The notes under the pieces are model-generated. The model was not told the DNA's origin. It did no database searches and saw nothing but the letters and a program-made list of their open reading frames with translations. A DNA stretch of 64,000 nt. Origin: Euglena gracilis (taxonomy: Eukaryota; Euglenida; Euglenophyceae; Euglenales). Of this stretch, positions 40,276-50,865 are shown in pieces; within the stretch, counting starts at the first letter, position 1, and every line of letters starts with the position of its first letter. The stretch covers positions 76,112,192 through 76,176,191 of the forward strand of contig CP154956.1 in NCBI GenBank assembly GCA_039621445.1, in the 5' to 3' direction. A program made the position numbers and the translations under genes.

Positions 40276-41750
40276 GAAATGGAAGCCAACCCCAAGGTCT
40301 GAAACGTTGCTCTCCACTTCCAACGGTTCAGACCATTCCCTTAACACTTGTGTGACCACCTCCCAGGATGGGTGGGTGGGTGGGTGGGACTGCTGGACCC
40401 CCCCTGGGGGTGGGTGCACCATGGGTCAGATTTGACCTGGAAAATTTTTGAAGGGTTTTTGGCCGATTTTGGCTGGATTTCAGGTGGTGGGTGGGTGGTT
40501 GACCCCTCTGAGGGGGTCGCGGGTGGGTGGGTTTTTGATAAAAGTGGGTGGGTTTGGGCCTGGGCCTCCCCTTGGGTCACTTGGTGAATCCATATTCAGA
40601 CAAACACTCCATTTTCTGCATGAAGGAACCGATGTTGAGGGTTCAGCGACCTCGGCAACCTCTTTCCATTGGTGGATGGAGGAGATGGAACAAAGCTTGT
40701 CACAGACCCCAACCATGCTGTCCTCCCATACTCGCCATCGCCCCATTGGGACAGTGGGGCATATGTGCTTCAACTGCAGAACTGCAGTTATCGGGCAACC
40801 CTCGAGGACTTTGGCCGTTTTGTGGCATGATCTTTTTTCTCAGGGAGGGGACTTCTGGGGGAAATTTCAGCGTGTTGATGGGAGCAAAGCATGCAGCGAA
40901 CATGAAGATTTGGGAAAAGAATTTTTGAGCTCAATCAATGCCTCTTTCATGGAAAGTGCCCTTTCTACACCGCACCTGAAGTTAGTTGCCTGTGCGCCGG
41001 GATTTTTCTTGGACCCGCCAGGCCCTCCATCCTCCGTCGGGTCAATCGACTTCCTGCCTTCCACAGCTGCCCTGCTGCCGCCACTCTAACCTCCCTCTAT
41101 CCCCCGGAGCGACAGTTCCCTCAGACCCGTGAAAGATCTGGCTGACACGGCTTTCAGCCCCCTGAGGATGTCGGGACCTGAGCCCTGCGACCGAGGACTC
41201 AGGACGCCATTCCCACTGCCCCACAGCCCAGGCTTTTCCATGGATTCCACCGCTGCCGCTGGTCTGAGGTGGCGTTGATCACTCGACCCAGTGGGACGGA
41301 TGTGAATGGCCTTTTATATCCAGCACTGCTGTGTGTGGCCCCCGCACCCATTCACGTGATGTTGGGTCAGCGGCGAGGGATACGGCGTGCTGGAGAAGCC
41401 TGCGCCACCCGCAGGATTTGTTCCTGCAGATGCATCTGCAACGATTTTGGTTGCTTGTGCACGTGCTGCAGGGGCGACGTCTTCCAGTCTCCCCCCCCCA
41501 ACCGTATGCAGTTTGCTTTGTTTCCATCCATGCACCCCTCCCCCCCTGTGGATGATGGGGATAATTCAGACAGTTGTCAAATTCCAAGTGCGACCCCCTT
41601 GGATTTTGATAACCGTCTGAAGTGCATTCCTGTTAATTTTTACACCAAGTCGACACCTTGTGGAAATTTTTCTCAAAATCTTCTCAAGAATTTTTCCCTG
41701 TCACCAGAACAGACATACAAAAGTGGCACTGATTTTGGAGTCATTTTGGG
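40276..41750 (+). other. unassigned region with possible coding exon
   Basis: Between about 40650 and 40832 one plus frame reads FSDLGNLFPLVDGGDGTKLV then TDPNHAVLPYSPSPHWDSGA and ends RATLEDFGRFVA before TGA; the composition looks protein-like, with no family I recognise. TTTTTTCTCAG at 40835-40845 could be an acceptor for a further segment. At 41390-41540 an Ala/Pro-rich frame is open. With nonconventional introns possible I cannot define a gene. Confidence 0.3.
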
Positions 41751-41754
41751 CTAA

Positions 41755-41815
41755 CAGGTTGAAATGAACGCTTTGAGGTTGAAATGAACGCTTTGAGGTT
41801 GAAATGAGGTTTGAA
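41755..41815 (+). repeat. 22-bp tandem repeat, about 2.5 copies
   Basis: GGTTGAAATGAACGCTTTGA repeats directly. The adjacent 41816-42280 shows nothing gene-like. Confidence 0.8.
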
Positions 41816-42284
41816 ATTGGCAGTTTTTTGAAGTTTGAAAAAATCAGATATCAAGTTTTGTCTAGAAATTTTTTCTTGGCCGAAAGGGGGATGGTTGGAC
41901 CCCCCCCCCCTCAATAAACCAGCTACGCGGACCCTGTGTGCACTGCATGTGTATTCGGACCCCCCGGAACCAAAAAAATTCTTCCTCAGATGCTTTACAA
42001 CCACCCCCTCCTTATTTTTATCAAACCAGAATTTTTGCTGGAGACGCAGAAAGTCCAGAGAACATTATTGGGGAACCACGTTCAAAACGACAAGTTGTGC
42101 AAGTTGCGAATTTTTTTGGACCTTGAAAATAAACAATAAATAATACATGGCAGGGGGGGTGTCGCTGAGCTCTTATCCCTTTATGGGTAAGAGCAAAGCT
42201 TACCCCTGGGCAAAAGGGAGGTCAAACCCCCCTCGAGGCCACCTCGGGACCTGGCGGATTATCACCATGTTCCCATATTTTTTT

Positions 42285-42620
42285 TTCTTCAGTCGCGAGC
42301 AACTGGATTTCTAGTTTTTGAATCACCTCCGTTTGACCCCCAACTCCCTGCCAGGCCTGAGTTATTCACCCATGAAGGGGTCCAAACTGGGTAGAATTGA
42401 CCCCAAGGCAGAACGGGAATCGGCCGAACAGCCAGGGTGGTGGGTGGGGGGGACCCCCCCACCCCCTGCATGGTGGGTGGGGGGGATCGACCCCCCCACC
42501 TCTTCCCGTTGTTCTGGTGGCACCAATTTTTGGACCTCAAAAATTTTTTCCGGCGCCTTCGGTGCCGGTTGTATTTTGGACCCATTTTGGCACCCATATA
42601 GAGGTCCCCCTTGTTCAATT
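42285..42620. repeat. dispersed repeat and MITE-like hairpin
   Basis: 42290-42410 is an inverted relative of 3395-3500 (CAGTCGCGAGCAACTGGATT, CCCAACTCCCTGCC). It is followed by GGTGGGTGGG / CCACC blocks and the hairpin CCGGCGCCTTCGGTGCCGG with TTTTGGACCCATTTTGGCACC. 42621-42874 shows no gene. Confidence 0.5.
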
Positions 42621-43669
42621 TTCATGAAGGTGTCACCCCTTGACAGCTGGATGAGATTTGCAGTGCGATGAATTCTGCGAAGAGCATTGCTGAGGGTATG
42701 CACTGAGCATTTATTCTTTTGTTTTTGTTTCATGCATTGCGCACATGAATCATTTATTTGAGCGTTGTGTGTTTTGGATTTGGTGGACATCCCATTCAGG
42801 AATTCAGGTTTCAGGTGAGGTGTCCACCCCCCCACCCCCCCAAGAGGTCCGGACCTACCACGGAGTGTCGGGACCAGGCACCTACAGCTATAATGGCCTA
42901 AAATGGTCAAAAATGGCCTAAAATGGGAAAAATTCTGTTGCACAACAAATTTTTTTTGTGAACAACTGAAGCCATTCAGGCAATGACTTTTGGTGCCTTT
43001 TGTTAATGTGGACGGCGAACAGTGGATTTGGTGGAGGAGCACAGCCCCACAAGGCCCATGTTTTTATCCCAACTAATTATGGCATCAGCCCCCAAATCCA
43101 CAGTCCCCAACCTTTTGGTAGCTGAATTTTGAAGGTTTGGACAGACGTATTTTTTCTTACTCCCATCTTTTTTTAGTGCACAACGATGTCTGTTTCGCAA
43201 ACAATGAAACAGTGCGAGTTTGGAAGCATGCAGAAAAAGACAGAAAAAAGGTGAACGATGTTGGATTCAATTGAAGTATAAAATACTAGTATTATTACAA
43301 ATTTGTAAATTTAACAATATTTTATTTATTTACTTTTATTGTTTTTGGGAATAAAATTTTTTTGTTCATATTATGGATCTTAAGAATTTTTCTTTAAATA
43401 TTTATTATAATAAAGAAATGAATGATACAACAAACTTATAATGCTACTAACTATGGTGATACTATATTTTTTTTATAATTATTAAAGAGAACAATAATTT
43501 TTATTATTATTTGTAGTATTTGAATAACTAGTTCAGGGGTTTTTTCTTTTTTCAGCATTAAGTTTCCATAAAGGGGAAAACAAACACGGAGAAGAGGAAT
43601 GACCCAAATGGCTAAAACAATGCCAAAATCAAATAGTAATTTCACCAGGCAACAGCATCATCTTTCAGG

Positions 43670-45000
43670 ACACCTCGGGCTCCGCACTTTGCCCTTGTGA
43701 GGCCATGCCTTGCTCGCCGGCGAAAAAAGGCACGGTGCTGCTGTCTGAGTGCAACATTCTGGTTGCATTTTGGGGGAAGGGTCTGCCCCCCCAGGTGTCC
43801 AGCAGAATTTTTATTTCCCGTAATTGGGCTTTGATTTCCTGGGAAATGTGGTGTTTTGAGTCCAGGGGGCTGTGGACTTTGCCACCAAAAAATTTGCTAG
43901 GGAGTCTGTAAAAGCCCTTAAAAAGGGCAGGGCCATTAGGTTGCATCTTATTTGGCCCAAAATGGCAGCCAACTGCCTTTTTGACATGTAATCTTTTTTC
44001 ACGATTTTTCCCAGCTCCTTTTTTATGGTTTTGACTTTCAGGGGGGGCACCTGTAGCTTTCCTTCCTGGAAGTTCAGTTGAAAACCCAGATGGGTTACCA
44101 CTTGTGTGGGCTGTAGGGTGGACTTTTTTATATTGATTTTGAACCCAGAATCCAGCAAATCTTTGACAACTCTGTTCAGGTGATTTTGCAATGTGTTTTG
44201 GGTGGGGGCCACCAGCAAAATGTCGTCCAGGTAAATAAACACCTGGATGCCTCTTTTTCTCCACAGCTTTTCGAATGTTTTCATCACTGACATGAAAATT
44301 TGGGGCATTACATTTAGCCCAAAGCAGCCTGTTTGAAATTCCCAGGTCTGCCCCCCCACCTGATGCCTTAAAAATGGCCTTAGGCCTGGACCTAATGGAA
44401 TATGAAAATAGGCATCCTTTAGGTCTATTTTTGCTGCCCAGCGGCCTTTTTCCAAAACTGGAAAAATGTGCTGGATATGATCCAGCTTGAAAGGTTTTAA
44501 TTGAAACTGCTGATTTATTTCTCTGCAGTCGCTGATCATTCTCCACTTGGTTGTTCCCCCTTCTGGTTTTGAAATTAAAAACCATGGGATGAAATGCTGG
44601 GTTTTTGAGTCCCAAACTCGTTTCACTGCCCCAGTTTTTTCGTAATCCAACAGGATTTTTTCTGCCTGGTTCAGGTCCAGGTTGGCTCTGGGTTTTGGGT
44701 GGGTGGACAATTTTGGGGGATCCACCCAGGGGGGTTGAATTCCATTTTTTATCAATTGACATGTTGCTGGGGGGGCATTTTTTGTCCACCATTTTAGACT
44801 TTTCTGAAGTCTTTGGTACAGGGGGGTGTCTCCCCATTTTTCCTCCATGGAGTGTATTTTCCCAACTAGATGATTTTCTGGGTGCTGGGTGGGGGGTGTT
44901 GGACATTGCACCCCTGGTGCCACTAGGGATTGAGTATTCTCTAAAGGAGGCTGGGGGGGTGTGCATGCTCTGCTCACAGACTCTCTGATCCTCCACTTTG
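43670..45000 (-). pseudogene. DIRS-A reverse transcriptase with truncated RNase H
   Basis: RT motifs appear in order on the minus strand: LLDYEKTGAVKRV, IPWFLISKPEGG, WRMISDCREINQQF, AAKIDLKDAYFHIPL (about 44400-44435), TGCFGLNVMPQIFM and the catalytic FIYLDDILLVAPT (YLDD at about 44223-44237), then NIKKSTLQPTQVVTHLGFQL. The catalytic Asp residues are intact. A frame change near 43820 leads to SQEIKAQLREIKILLDTWGG and HSDSST, the start of the DIRS RNase H, after which the terminal repeat follows. Confidence 0.85.
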
Positions 45001-45867
45001 TCATTGGCGTTGTCGATTGACATACCATAGGGGCCCCATTTTGGGTCTCCCCCTTGTTTTGGTTTGCCCCTGCCATGGGCATTGACAAAGAATTTTGAGG
45101 GGGGGTTGCCCCCTTGTCCTCCACTGCCCCTGTAGGGGCTGCCACCGTACATTGAAACCCCCTGCTGGGGGACAGCCTTTTAGCTTCTGGGGGTTCTCCC
45201 CTTCTGATAATTGATGGCCCCAGTGGCCTTGATGATAATTCTGGCCCCACTGGCCTTCTTGATGTCCCCATTGACTTCTCTTTGATCTTGGGCGCCATGC
45301 CCATTGAAAATCTTGGGGGGCCTCTGGGGGCCAATCCTTTTCCCTTGATGGGTTTGTGATGAAGAAATGGTTGGGGGGGTGTTGTGGACCTGTCCTGCCC
45401 CTGCCACTGGGCATCTGTTTGTGGAATCGGCCACCCTGGCCTTGGTGTTGTTGGCCACCCTGGCCTTTGTTCCATCGGCCGCCATGGCCATTGCTGTTGT
45501 GGCCGCCATGGCCCAGCTTGCTGTTTTGGCCTCCATGGCCTGTGCGGTTTTGGCTGCCATAGCCCCGCTTGGATGCATTGTGTGTTGTGTAATGTTGGCC
45601 CCAATGGCCCTGGCTACAATGGCCGTAGTGGCCTGCTGGTTGTTGCTTCTGCCCCTTTCGGGGCCTTCTGACCACTGTCTGCCAGGGTCCGTGGCCATCA
45701 CTTTGGGGGGTTTGGGTTCTGGAAATTTCTGTGGGGGAATTTTCTTTTGGGGAAGGGGCAGCCACGGTTCGCCACAGTTGACCCGCGTCGTCAGAGTGTC
45801 CAGCTGCTGCTTCTGCTCCCTCTTGAAGTTCTCCAGCGCTGTGCTTCTTTGAAGTTGCATCTTTCAT
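45001..45867 (-). CDS. DIRS-A gag-like protein
   Basis: 288 residues from MKDATSKKHSAGELQEGAEA, with SDGHGPWQTVVRRPR near residue 75, a motif shared with the DIRS-B and DIRS-D gag regions (NGHGTWTTVVRRTR, DDRGLWTTMARK). The rest is rich in Gly, His, Gln and Asn (GHGGQNSKLGHGGHNSNGHG), low-complexity sequence likely to bind RNA or self-associate. No zinc knuckle is seen. Pol overlaps its 3' end in another frame. Confidence 0.7.
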   Translation of the reverse strand: MKDATSKKHSAGELQEGAEAAAGHSDDAGQLWRTVAAPSPKENSPTEISRTQTPQSDGHGPWQTVVRRPRKGQKQQPAGHYGHCSQGHWGQHYTTHNASKRGYGSQNRTGHGGQNSKLGHGGHNSNGHGGRWNKGQGGQQHQGQGGRFHKQMPSGRGRTGPQHPPNHFFITNPSREKDWPPEAPQDFQWAWRPRSKRSQWGHQEGQWGQNYHQGHWGHQLSEGENPQKLKGCPPAGGFNVRWQPLQGQWRTRGQPPLKILCQCPWQGQTKTRGRPKMGPLWYVNRQRQ

Positions 45868-46768
45868 TGAATTCTTTCGAAAAAGTCAACAACTTTTGAT
45901 TTGAAGTTCTGCACGAGCGTGACTTTCGGGATAATTTGAATAGATTGATTGTCTTCTTCTTTTCTCAATTGGTGCGGTATTTGAAGTTCCTTTCTTCCGG
46001 GTGTCGAAGGGCAAATTAGGAATCAGCCAACTCCGGCGAAAAAAGGCACTAAGCGGGACCCCCTAACCCAGCGCACCCAAACAATCCAAACAACACCGCC
46101 GGCGAGCAAGGCATGGCCTCACAAGGTCTTTGTGCTTCGCCCTCGGTGTCCCTTCCTCCCTTGTCGTTTTTACTCGAGGGAGTACGAAAAAAATGATTTC
46201 GTTGCGAAATCCCGCGAAATGGTGCACCCTTCACAAAAATGGAAGAAACCGGGAGCTTATCTGGTCGTGCAAATAAAAACTTTGAATATTGTCCAATGTT
46301 TTTTCCCTAAAATTTTCATTGCCATTAATGCTTGCCGTTCGGAATTCCTCTGAATTACCCACACCCTCCACAAAATGGCCAAAATTTTTTTGGCAAATTT
46401 TGGGTCCGAGCGGGCTCCGCACTGCGAGATGGTGAGGTCCTGCTTTTTTTTTCCTTGCCGGCTGTTCTGTTCTGGTGTGTTTGTGCGTGTGCGGGGGGTG
46501 CTTCTTACTGCTTTTTGTTGCCGGAGTTGGCTGACTCCTATTTCTGCCCTTCGACCTCAAGGCGAAAGAGTTTTACTTTTACGAGCTCAACTGGAATTAT
46601 TGCACGGGGGGCACAACTTTCCCGAAGACCATCACTTTGACCAACTGGTGGACCGAACTTTTTGGGAACTTCAAATTCCTGACGGAAGAATTCAACTCTT
46701 CGAGTTCAACTGGAATTATTCCCAGAAGTATTGCAATTGCCACAACAGAGATCAACAACTAGACTTCC

Positions 46769-47853
46769 ATGAAGAATGAATTTCAAAGAAACTCTGAATT
46801 TGAAGAAGAACTTCAAAGAGCTTCCAAGAAGTCAGCTGAAGCTGGGGAAGGTGGAGACGCAGCAGCAGCTGCAGAAGCTGGAGGGGCGGCAGCAGCACAC
46901 CTGTCCGTGGCCATCGCAACCCCCCACCCCCCAGATCATCAGAGATGTCAAAGTCCCCCTCTCAACATGAGAATGGCCATGGAACATGGACAACTGTGGT
47001 CAGGAGGACAAGAAGACAGAAGGGGAATACCATCACAGGTCCAACAGACTCCCGCCCTTTTTCTAAGTCCCCCCCCCTTCCAAGGGACAAAGCCAGGGCT
47101 ATGGCAGCCTTTCAACAAATATCAGAAATCAAAAAGGATTCAAGTCATCATGGCTATGGCAGCCAGCATCCAAAAGGACCTGGGGTCCAGAATCAAGGCT
47201 ATGGAAGCCATCATTCAAGAGGGCAGTGGGCCCATGGGCAAGGCTATGGCAGCCAGTGCCCCAGCCTGGAAAGATCCCACTGGGGAAGGGTATGCCCAAA
47301 TTTCCCCACAGCTCTCTCAAACATAAAACCCTCAGGAGCTGCCCATCCAAGCAAGCAGCCCCCCCTTCAGGGGAAGGCCAATGGAGGCCATTATATGCAA
47401 GAGGCCAATGGAGGCCAGGGGAAGCATCGAAATATCAAGGCCAATGGAGGCCATTTCAATCAAAATCAGGTGGCCATTGGAGGCCAGCGCATTCCAGATC
47501 ACATCAGCCCTTGGGGGGGAGGCCCAATATTGGCTACACCAGGGCCCCCCCAAAAGGTAATCAGCCGACACCCCCCAGCTATGTATGTACCTCCCCACTG
47601 CGGACACAGACCTTCCCCCATCTTTCAAATTAAGGGGGAAAGCCTGTCTTTGAGCAGCCCTATGGCAGGGCCAGAGGTGACCCCAGTGATGGGGCAGCCA
47701 GGGAGGACCCCAGTGATGGGGCTAGGGGGAAGGACCCCAGTGATGGGGCCTGTGGAATCCCCAGACACATTACACCCAGGGGTGCCCCTACAGAGCCCTG
47801 CAGGCCAGCATTCACCATTGGGTCAAGGCAGGAGGCCAGCACAGATGTATTAA
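46769..47853 (+). pseudogene. DIRS-B gag-like region
   Basis: Starts MKNEFQRNSEFEEELQRASK in one frame, then continues in another with NGHGTWTTVVRRTRRQKG and Gly/His/Gln-rich text (GYGSQHPKGPGVQNQGYGSH, ANGGHYMQEANGGQ) and TPVMGQPGR-type repeats. The frame change near 46930 suggests decay or frameshifting. Relation to DIRS-A gag rests on the WxTVVRR motif and composition. Confidence 0.65.
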
Positions 47854-47900
47854 CTTTAATAAGGGAAGGGGTCAGGGCAGATATTCCCCTCCCCCCTCAG

Positions 47901-48540
47901 ATGTCGTTAAAAGCTCCCTTCAAAACTCCCCAAGAAATAATCACTGCCCAGAAAATTCTGAGGGAATACGAATGTGCAGGGGCAATCAGGCAAATCACCC
48001 CAGAGGAGGCAAAACATTTTGTCCCTTATTTTATCATTTCCAAAGAGGAAGAAAGACTAATTTCAGATTGTCGACAGTTAAATCTCTATTTCACACCCCA
48101 GAAGTTCAGATTGGAACACATGGGAAACATCTTCCCATATCTCAGAAAAGGTTGGTTCTGTGGAAAAATAGATCTGAAAGATGCTTATTTCCACTTAAAG
48201 CTGCACAGCAGCCTGGAAAAACATGTTTGCATGCAGGTGGGGGGAAAACGTGGCAATTTCAAGCTGCATGCTTTGGTATAAGCAAACAATAAAGCAAACA
48301 ATTGTGCTTCATGTGGACAGTCAGGTGGCTGTCAGTTATTTAACAAAATGGGGTGGCAAAAAGCCATACCTAAATTCCATTCTAAAACCCCTGTTGTATA
48401 ATTGCCAAGAAAAGCAAATCAATTTGCAGGTGGTTTGGGTTCCCACAAAAGAACAATTGGCAGACTCCCTGACCAGGGAGCAAAAGGACCCAGGGGATTA
48501 TACCCTAAACCTGAACATCTTTCACCAAATTCTTCAGTTC
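47901..48540 (+). pseudogene. DIRS-B reverse transcriptase / RNase H with internal deletion
   Basis: RT N-terminal half is clear: AQKILREYECAGAIRQI, FVPYFIISKEEERLISDCRQ, KIDLKDAYFHLKL. After about 48283 the sequence jumps to IVLHVDSQVAVSYLTKWGG, the second half of RNase H, then QVVWVPTKEQLADSLTRE. The YLDD-containing palm and the RNase H start are missing, so this copy cannot encode an active RT. Confidence 0.8.
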
Positions 48541-48711
48541 TTCAGAATGGCCATAACCCCAGAAATGGACATGTTTTGCACCCCCAGCCACAAAAAATTC
48601 CCCAAGTTCGTTTGTCGATACCCCCACCAAGGACCCTTGCTGGTGGATGCCTTGAGGGCAGACTTGAGGGGCCTCCCCCCAGTTTATGCCAACCCTCCTT
48701 GGAGCTCTCCT
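48541..48711 (+). pseudogene. DIRS-B pol tail, 5' part
   Basis: MAITPEMDMFCTPSHKKFPK, then FVCRYPHQGPLLVDALRADL and YANPPWS correspond to the conserved region after RNase H in DIRS elements (D-x-F, vDA, yaNPPW). It is interrupted at 48712 by foreign sequence and resumes near 49150 with SMLNPDLTCLLIVPYWASTS. Confidence 0.7.
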
Positions 48712-49001
48712 TCAGGACCATCGCCAGCGCATCTCGCACAGCGTTGTGGCGCTGTACAAGCTTGTTTTTCTTGCAACATAGCAGATGGTCCCCAAAGGGA
48801 TCCAGGGAGTCACCACACAAGGGGCGTGCGGCGCCGGACGAGCCCGGCAAGATCTTGGCACCAAGCCACCATCGGATGAGCAAACGGTACTTTGATGCGG
48901 AAATTGTGGAAAGTTTGTATTTTCAGATTTGTATTTCTGACCTGGTGGGCGTGGATTAATGTCGGCGATGTTGCCTTCTGATCTGGACCCCGAACTGTCA
49001 C
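48712..49001 (-). pseudogene. non-LTR retrotransposon-like C-terminal fragment inside DIRS-B
   Basis: Minus-strand reading gives FAHPMVAWCQDLAGLVRRRT in one frame and CGDSLDPFGDHLLCCKKNKL, RHNAVRDALAMVLKES in the next. The pattern C-x-D-P-x-G-D-H-x-x-x-C followed by RHN-x-x-RD occurs downstream of RT in many non-LTR retrotransposons. It points against the DIRS-B genes and is cut off exactly where DIRS-B resumes. Only about 90 residues remain. Confidence 0.55.
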
Positions 49002-49133
49002 CTGCCTCCATACTTGATTGGTTTCCTGGAGGGCGGGGGTAGGTCATGCTAAGGAGGGGAATGGAAATGCGAGGAGATATTCAACGAGTTTCTTTCGACC
49101 CTGGAATGGGCGCCTGCCCAATTTTTTTTTGCT

Positions 49134-50270
49134 TTGTCGGTTGCATTCAATACTCGTTGCCTGGTGCATCATTCCCCAATGGGTTCAGAGATCAATGTTA
49201 AACCCAGACCTAACATGTCTGTTGATCGTACCCTACTGGGCTTCGACATCATGGTGGCGTCAATTAATGTCAATCAGGCAGCCAGGCAGCAAAGTTTTGC
49301 TGGTACCCCCCCAATGGGGTCTATTCACCAACTGCTGGGGGGAGGAGATGCCCCCCACAAGATGGAATTTGGCCTGCTTGATTGTGTCAGGCAAATATTA
49401 CAATCGCAGGAAGTTTCGATGTCCAGTATGGACACTTACATAAAAAATCTGGGAAATGTCAAAAGATATGACTCAGCCTTCAGGGCATTGGTGGGCCAGT
49501 TGTTGCACAAAGGGGTGCCCCTGCAGGATTGCACAATCCACAAGATGACTGAAGCCATCCTTGATCTTGCTGTTCACAGCATCAATACTGCACGAAATGC
49601 ATATGCAGCAGCCTTGTTACTCCCAGGGTTTGGGTCATTGAGATTTTCACCCCTTCTGACTCCATTGAAAAGGAAATGGAATTCCAATGTCTGCAAGTAT
49701 GCCCACTTTTGGGACCACACTGATTTCCTAGAAAACATCTTGAGGAATTCAACACCTCTCTCAGACCTTTCTGTGAAAGACCTCAAAAACAGACTCACCA
49801 TCTGTTGGAGGCTTTTGGCCCTCCACAGGGGGGGGGTGATCTGGCCAGGACACAGCGAAAAATCAGTTTCGTGGGAGAAAAAATTTTCATTTTATTGCAA
49901 AGGAAAGGGTGGCAATTCCCAAGATGGGAGGAAGTTTTAAAATTTGCAACACACCCCCCTCATAAGCCCATGGCATTTATTGCCAGGGTATGTGCAAAGG
50001 ACGTGCCCACATGGTTGGACACAAAAATAATTTGTTATGGTCTTTGGATGGTAAAAGACCTTTGACATCAGAAAGAGTGAATTCCCTCTCCAAAGAAATT
50101 CTGCAGGAGGGGGGGGGTGGACACCACCCACTGGAAACCCCACAGCACCAGAGGGGCTGGGGTTTTATGATGGAAAACTGCTGGTTTGCAAGTGGAAGAA
50201 GTCCAGAAGTTGGGTCAGTGGAAAAAATTTGGGGCCTTCCAAGCTCATTATTTGCGACTCGGGGTCGTAT
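49134..50270 (+). pseudogene. DIRS-B tyrosine recombinase
   Basis: Open to 49940 (MDTYIKNLGNVKRYDSAFRA, CTIHKMTEAILDLAVHSINT, ARNAYAAALLLPGFGSLRF, KDLKNRLTICWRLLALHRGG), then shifted frames. TAPQHQRGW at 50142-50160 supplies His-x-x-Arg (H at 50146, R at 50152) and AHYLRLG at 50243-50263 the nucleophile Tyr (50249-50251). These lie in different frames, so indels have broken the gene. The enzyme would integrate the circular DIRS DNA. Confidence 0.75.
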
Positions 50271-50317
50271 GAAAAATTCAAAAAATTATGGCCCAAAGGG
50301 GGGTGCACAGTACCTCA

Positions 50318-50410
50318 CCATCTCGCAGTGCGGAGCCCGAATGGTCTCGGACTCCCACGACAGAGGAAGTTGGAGGAAGGGACCAAGAGGGCGAAGCACA
50401 AGAAGATCGT
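50318..50410. repeat. DIRS-B internal complementary region
   Basis: CTCACCATCTCGCAGTGCGG is complementary to the outer left end (46410-46435), and the next part (GAGGAAGTTGGAGGAAGGG, GAGGGCGAAGCACAAGAAG) to the outer right end (50665-50720). In DIRS elements such a junction serves as template to complete the ends. Confidence 0.85.
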
Positions 50411-50725
50411 GAGCCCAACCCTCCCACCCAAAAAATCAGCAGAAAAAGAAAGACATCCCAACCAGAACGGGGACCCCCCACCAGGAAGCCATGGGAGAAG
50501 GGGGGGGGGGCGGGGCCACGACGGTTCAGCTTCGCCAAGGTGTCGGAGGAGGCCTCATCATCGCCAACTCCGGCAACAAAGGCGCAGTAAGAAGCACCCC
50601 CCGCACACGCAAAAACACACCAGAACAGAACAGCCGGAAAGGAAAGCAGGACCTCACCATCTTCTTGTGCTTCGCCCTCTTGGTCCCTTCCTCCCCCTTC
50701 CTCTGTCGTGGGAGTCCGATTTACC

Positions 50726-50865
50726 TCCCTCAAAGTGGCCATCTCCTTTGGCGCCGAAGGCCAAATTTTGACCCGCCCCCCCAAAGTGCCCCCCTCCCAG
50801 AGCTGCCATTTTGGGGTTTCACGGCGCCCAGAGGGTTACCGCTTTGCGGGGGAGGTGCAGGAAAG
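50726..50865. other. short segment between DIRS-B and host element
   Basis: 140 bp of unplaced sequence (CTCAAAGTGGCCATCTCC, CACGGCGCCCAGAGGG) between the DIRS-B end and resumption of the AT-rich element. Its counterpart to the left, 46359-46407, is also unplaced. Confidence 0.35.

Larger units (their letters stand above)
43668..46182 (-). mobile_element. DIRS-A, deletion derivative of a DIRS-like retrotransposon
   Basis: Perfect 30-bp inverted repeats (43693-43722 and 46097-46126, CCTTGTGAGGCCATGCCTTG and on) with a weaker outer extension. Minus strand order: gag-like ORF, reverse transcriptase, the first residues of RNase H, then directly the terminal repeat. RNase H body and tyrosine recombinase are gone, so the copy is non-autonomous. 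It sits in the AT-rich element. Confidence 0.85.
46408..50725 (+). mobile_element. DIRS-B, DIRS-like tyrosine-recombinase retrotransposon
   Basis: Inverted terminal repeats 46425-46532 and 50563-50672 (GATGGTGAGGTCCTGC, CCGGCTGTTCTGTTCTGGTG, GTTGCCGGAGTTGGCTG). An internal complementary region at 50318-50410 matches the outer ends of both termini, the hallmark of DIRS replication. Plus-strand order: gag-like, RT, RNase H, DIRS tail, tyrosine recombinase. Internal deletions and frameshifts make it defective. Confidence 0.9.

Noticed and set aside
45180-45860. Second ORF overlapping the DIRS-A gag in another frame
   Set aside because: Met/Ala-rich shadow of the Gly/His-rich gag frame; only the gag frame carries the motif shared with other copies.
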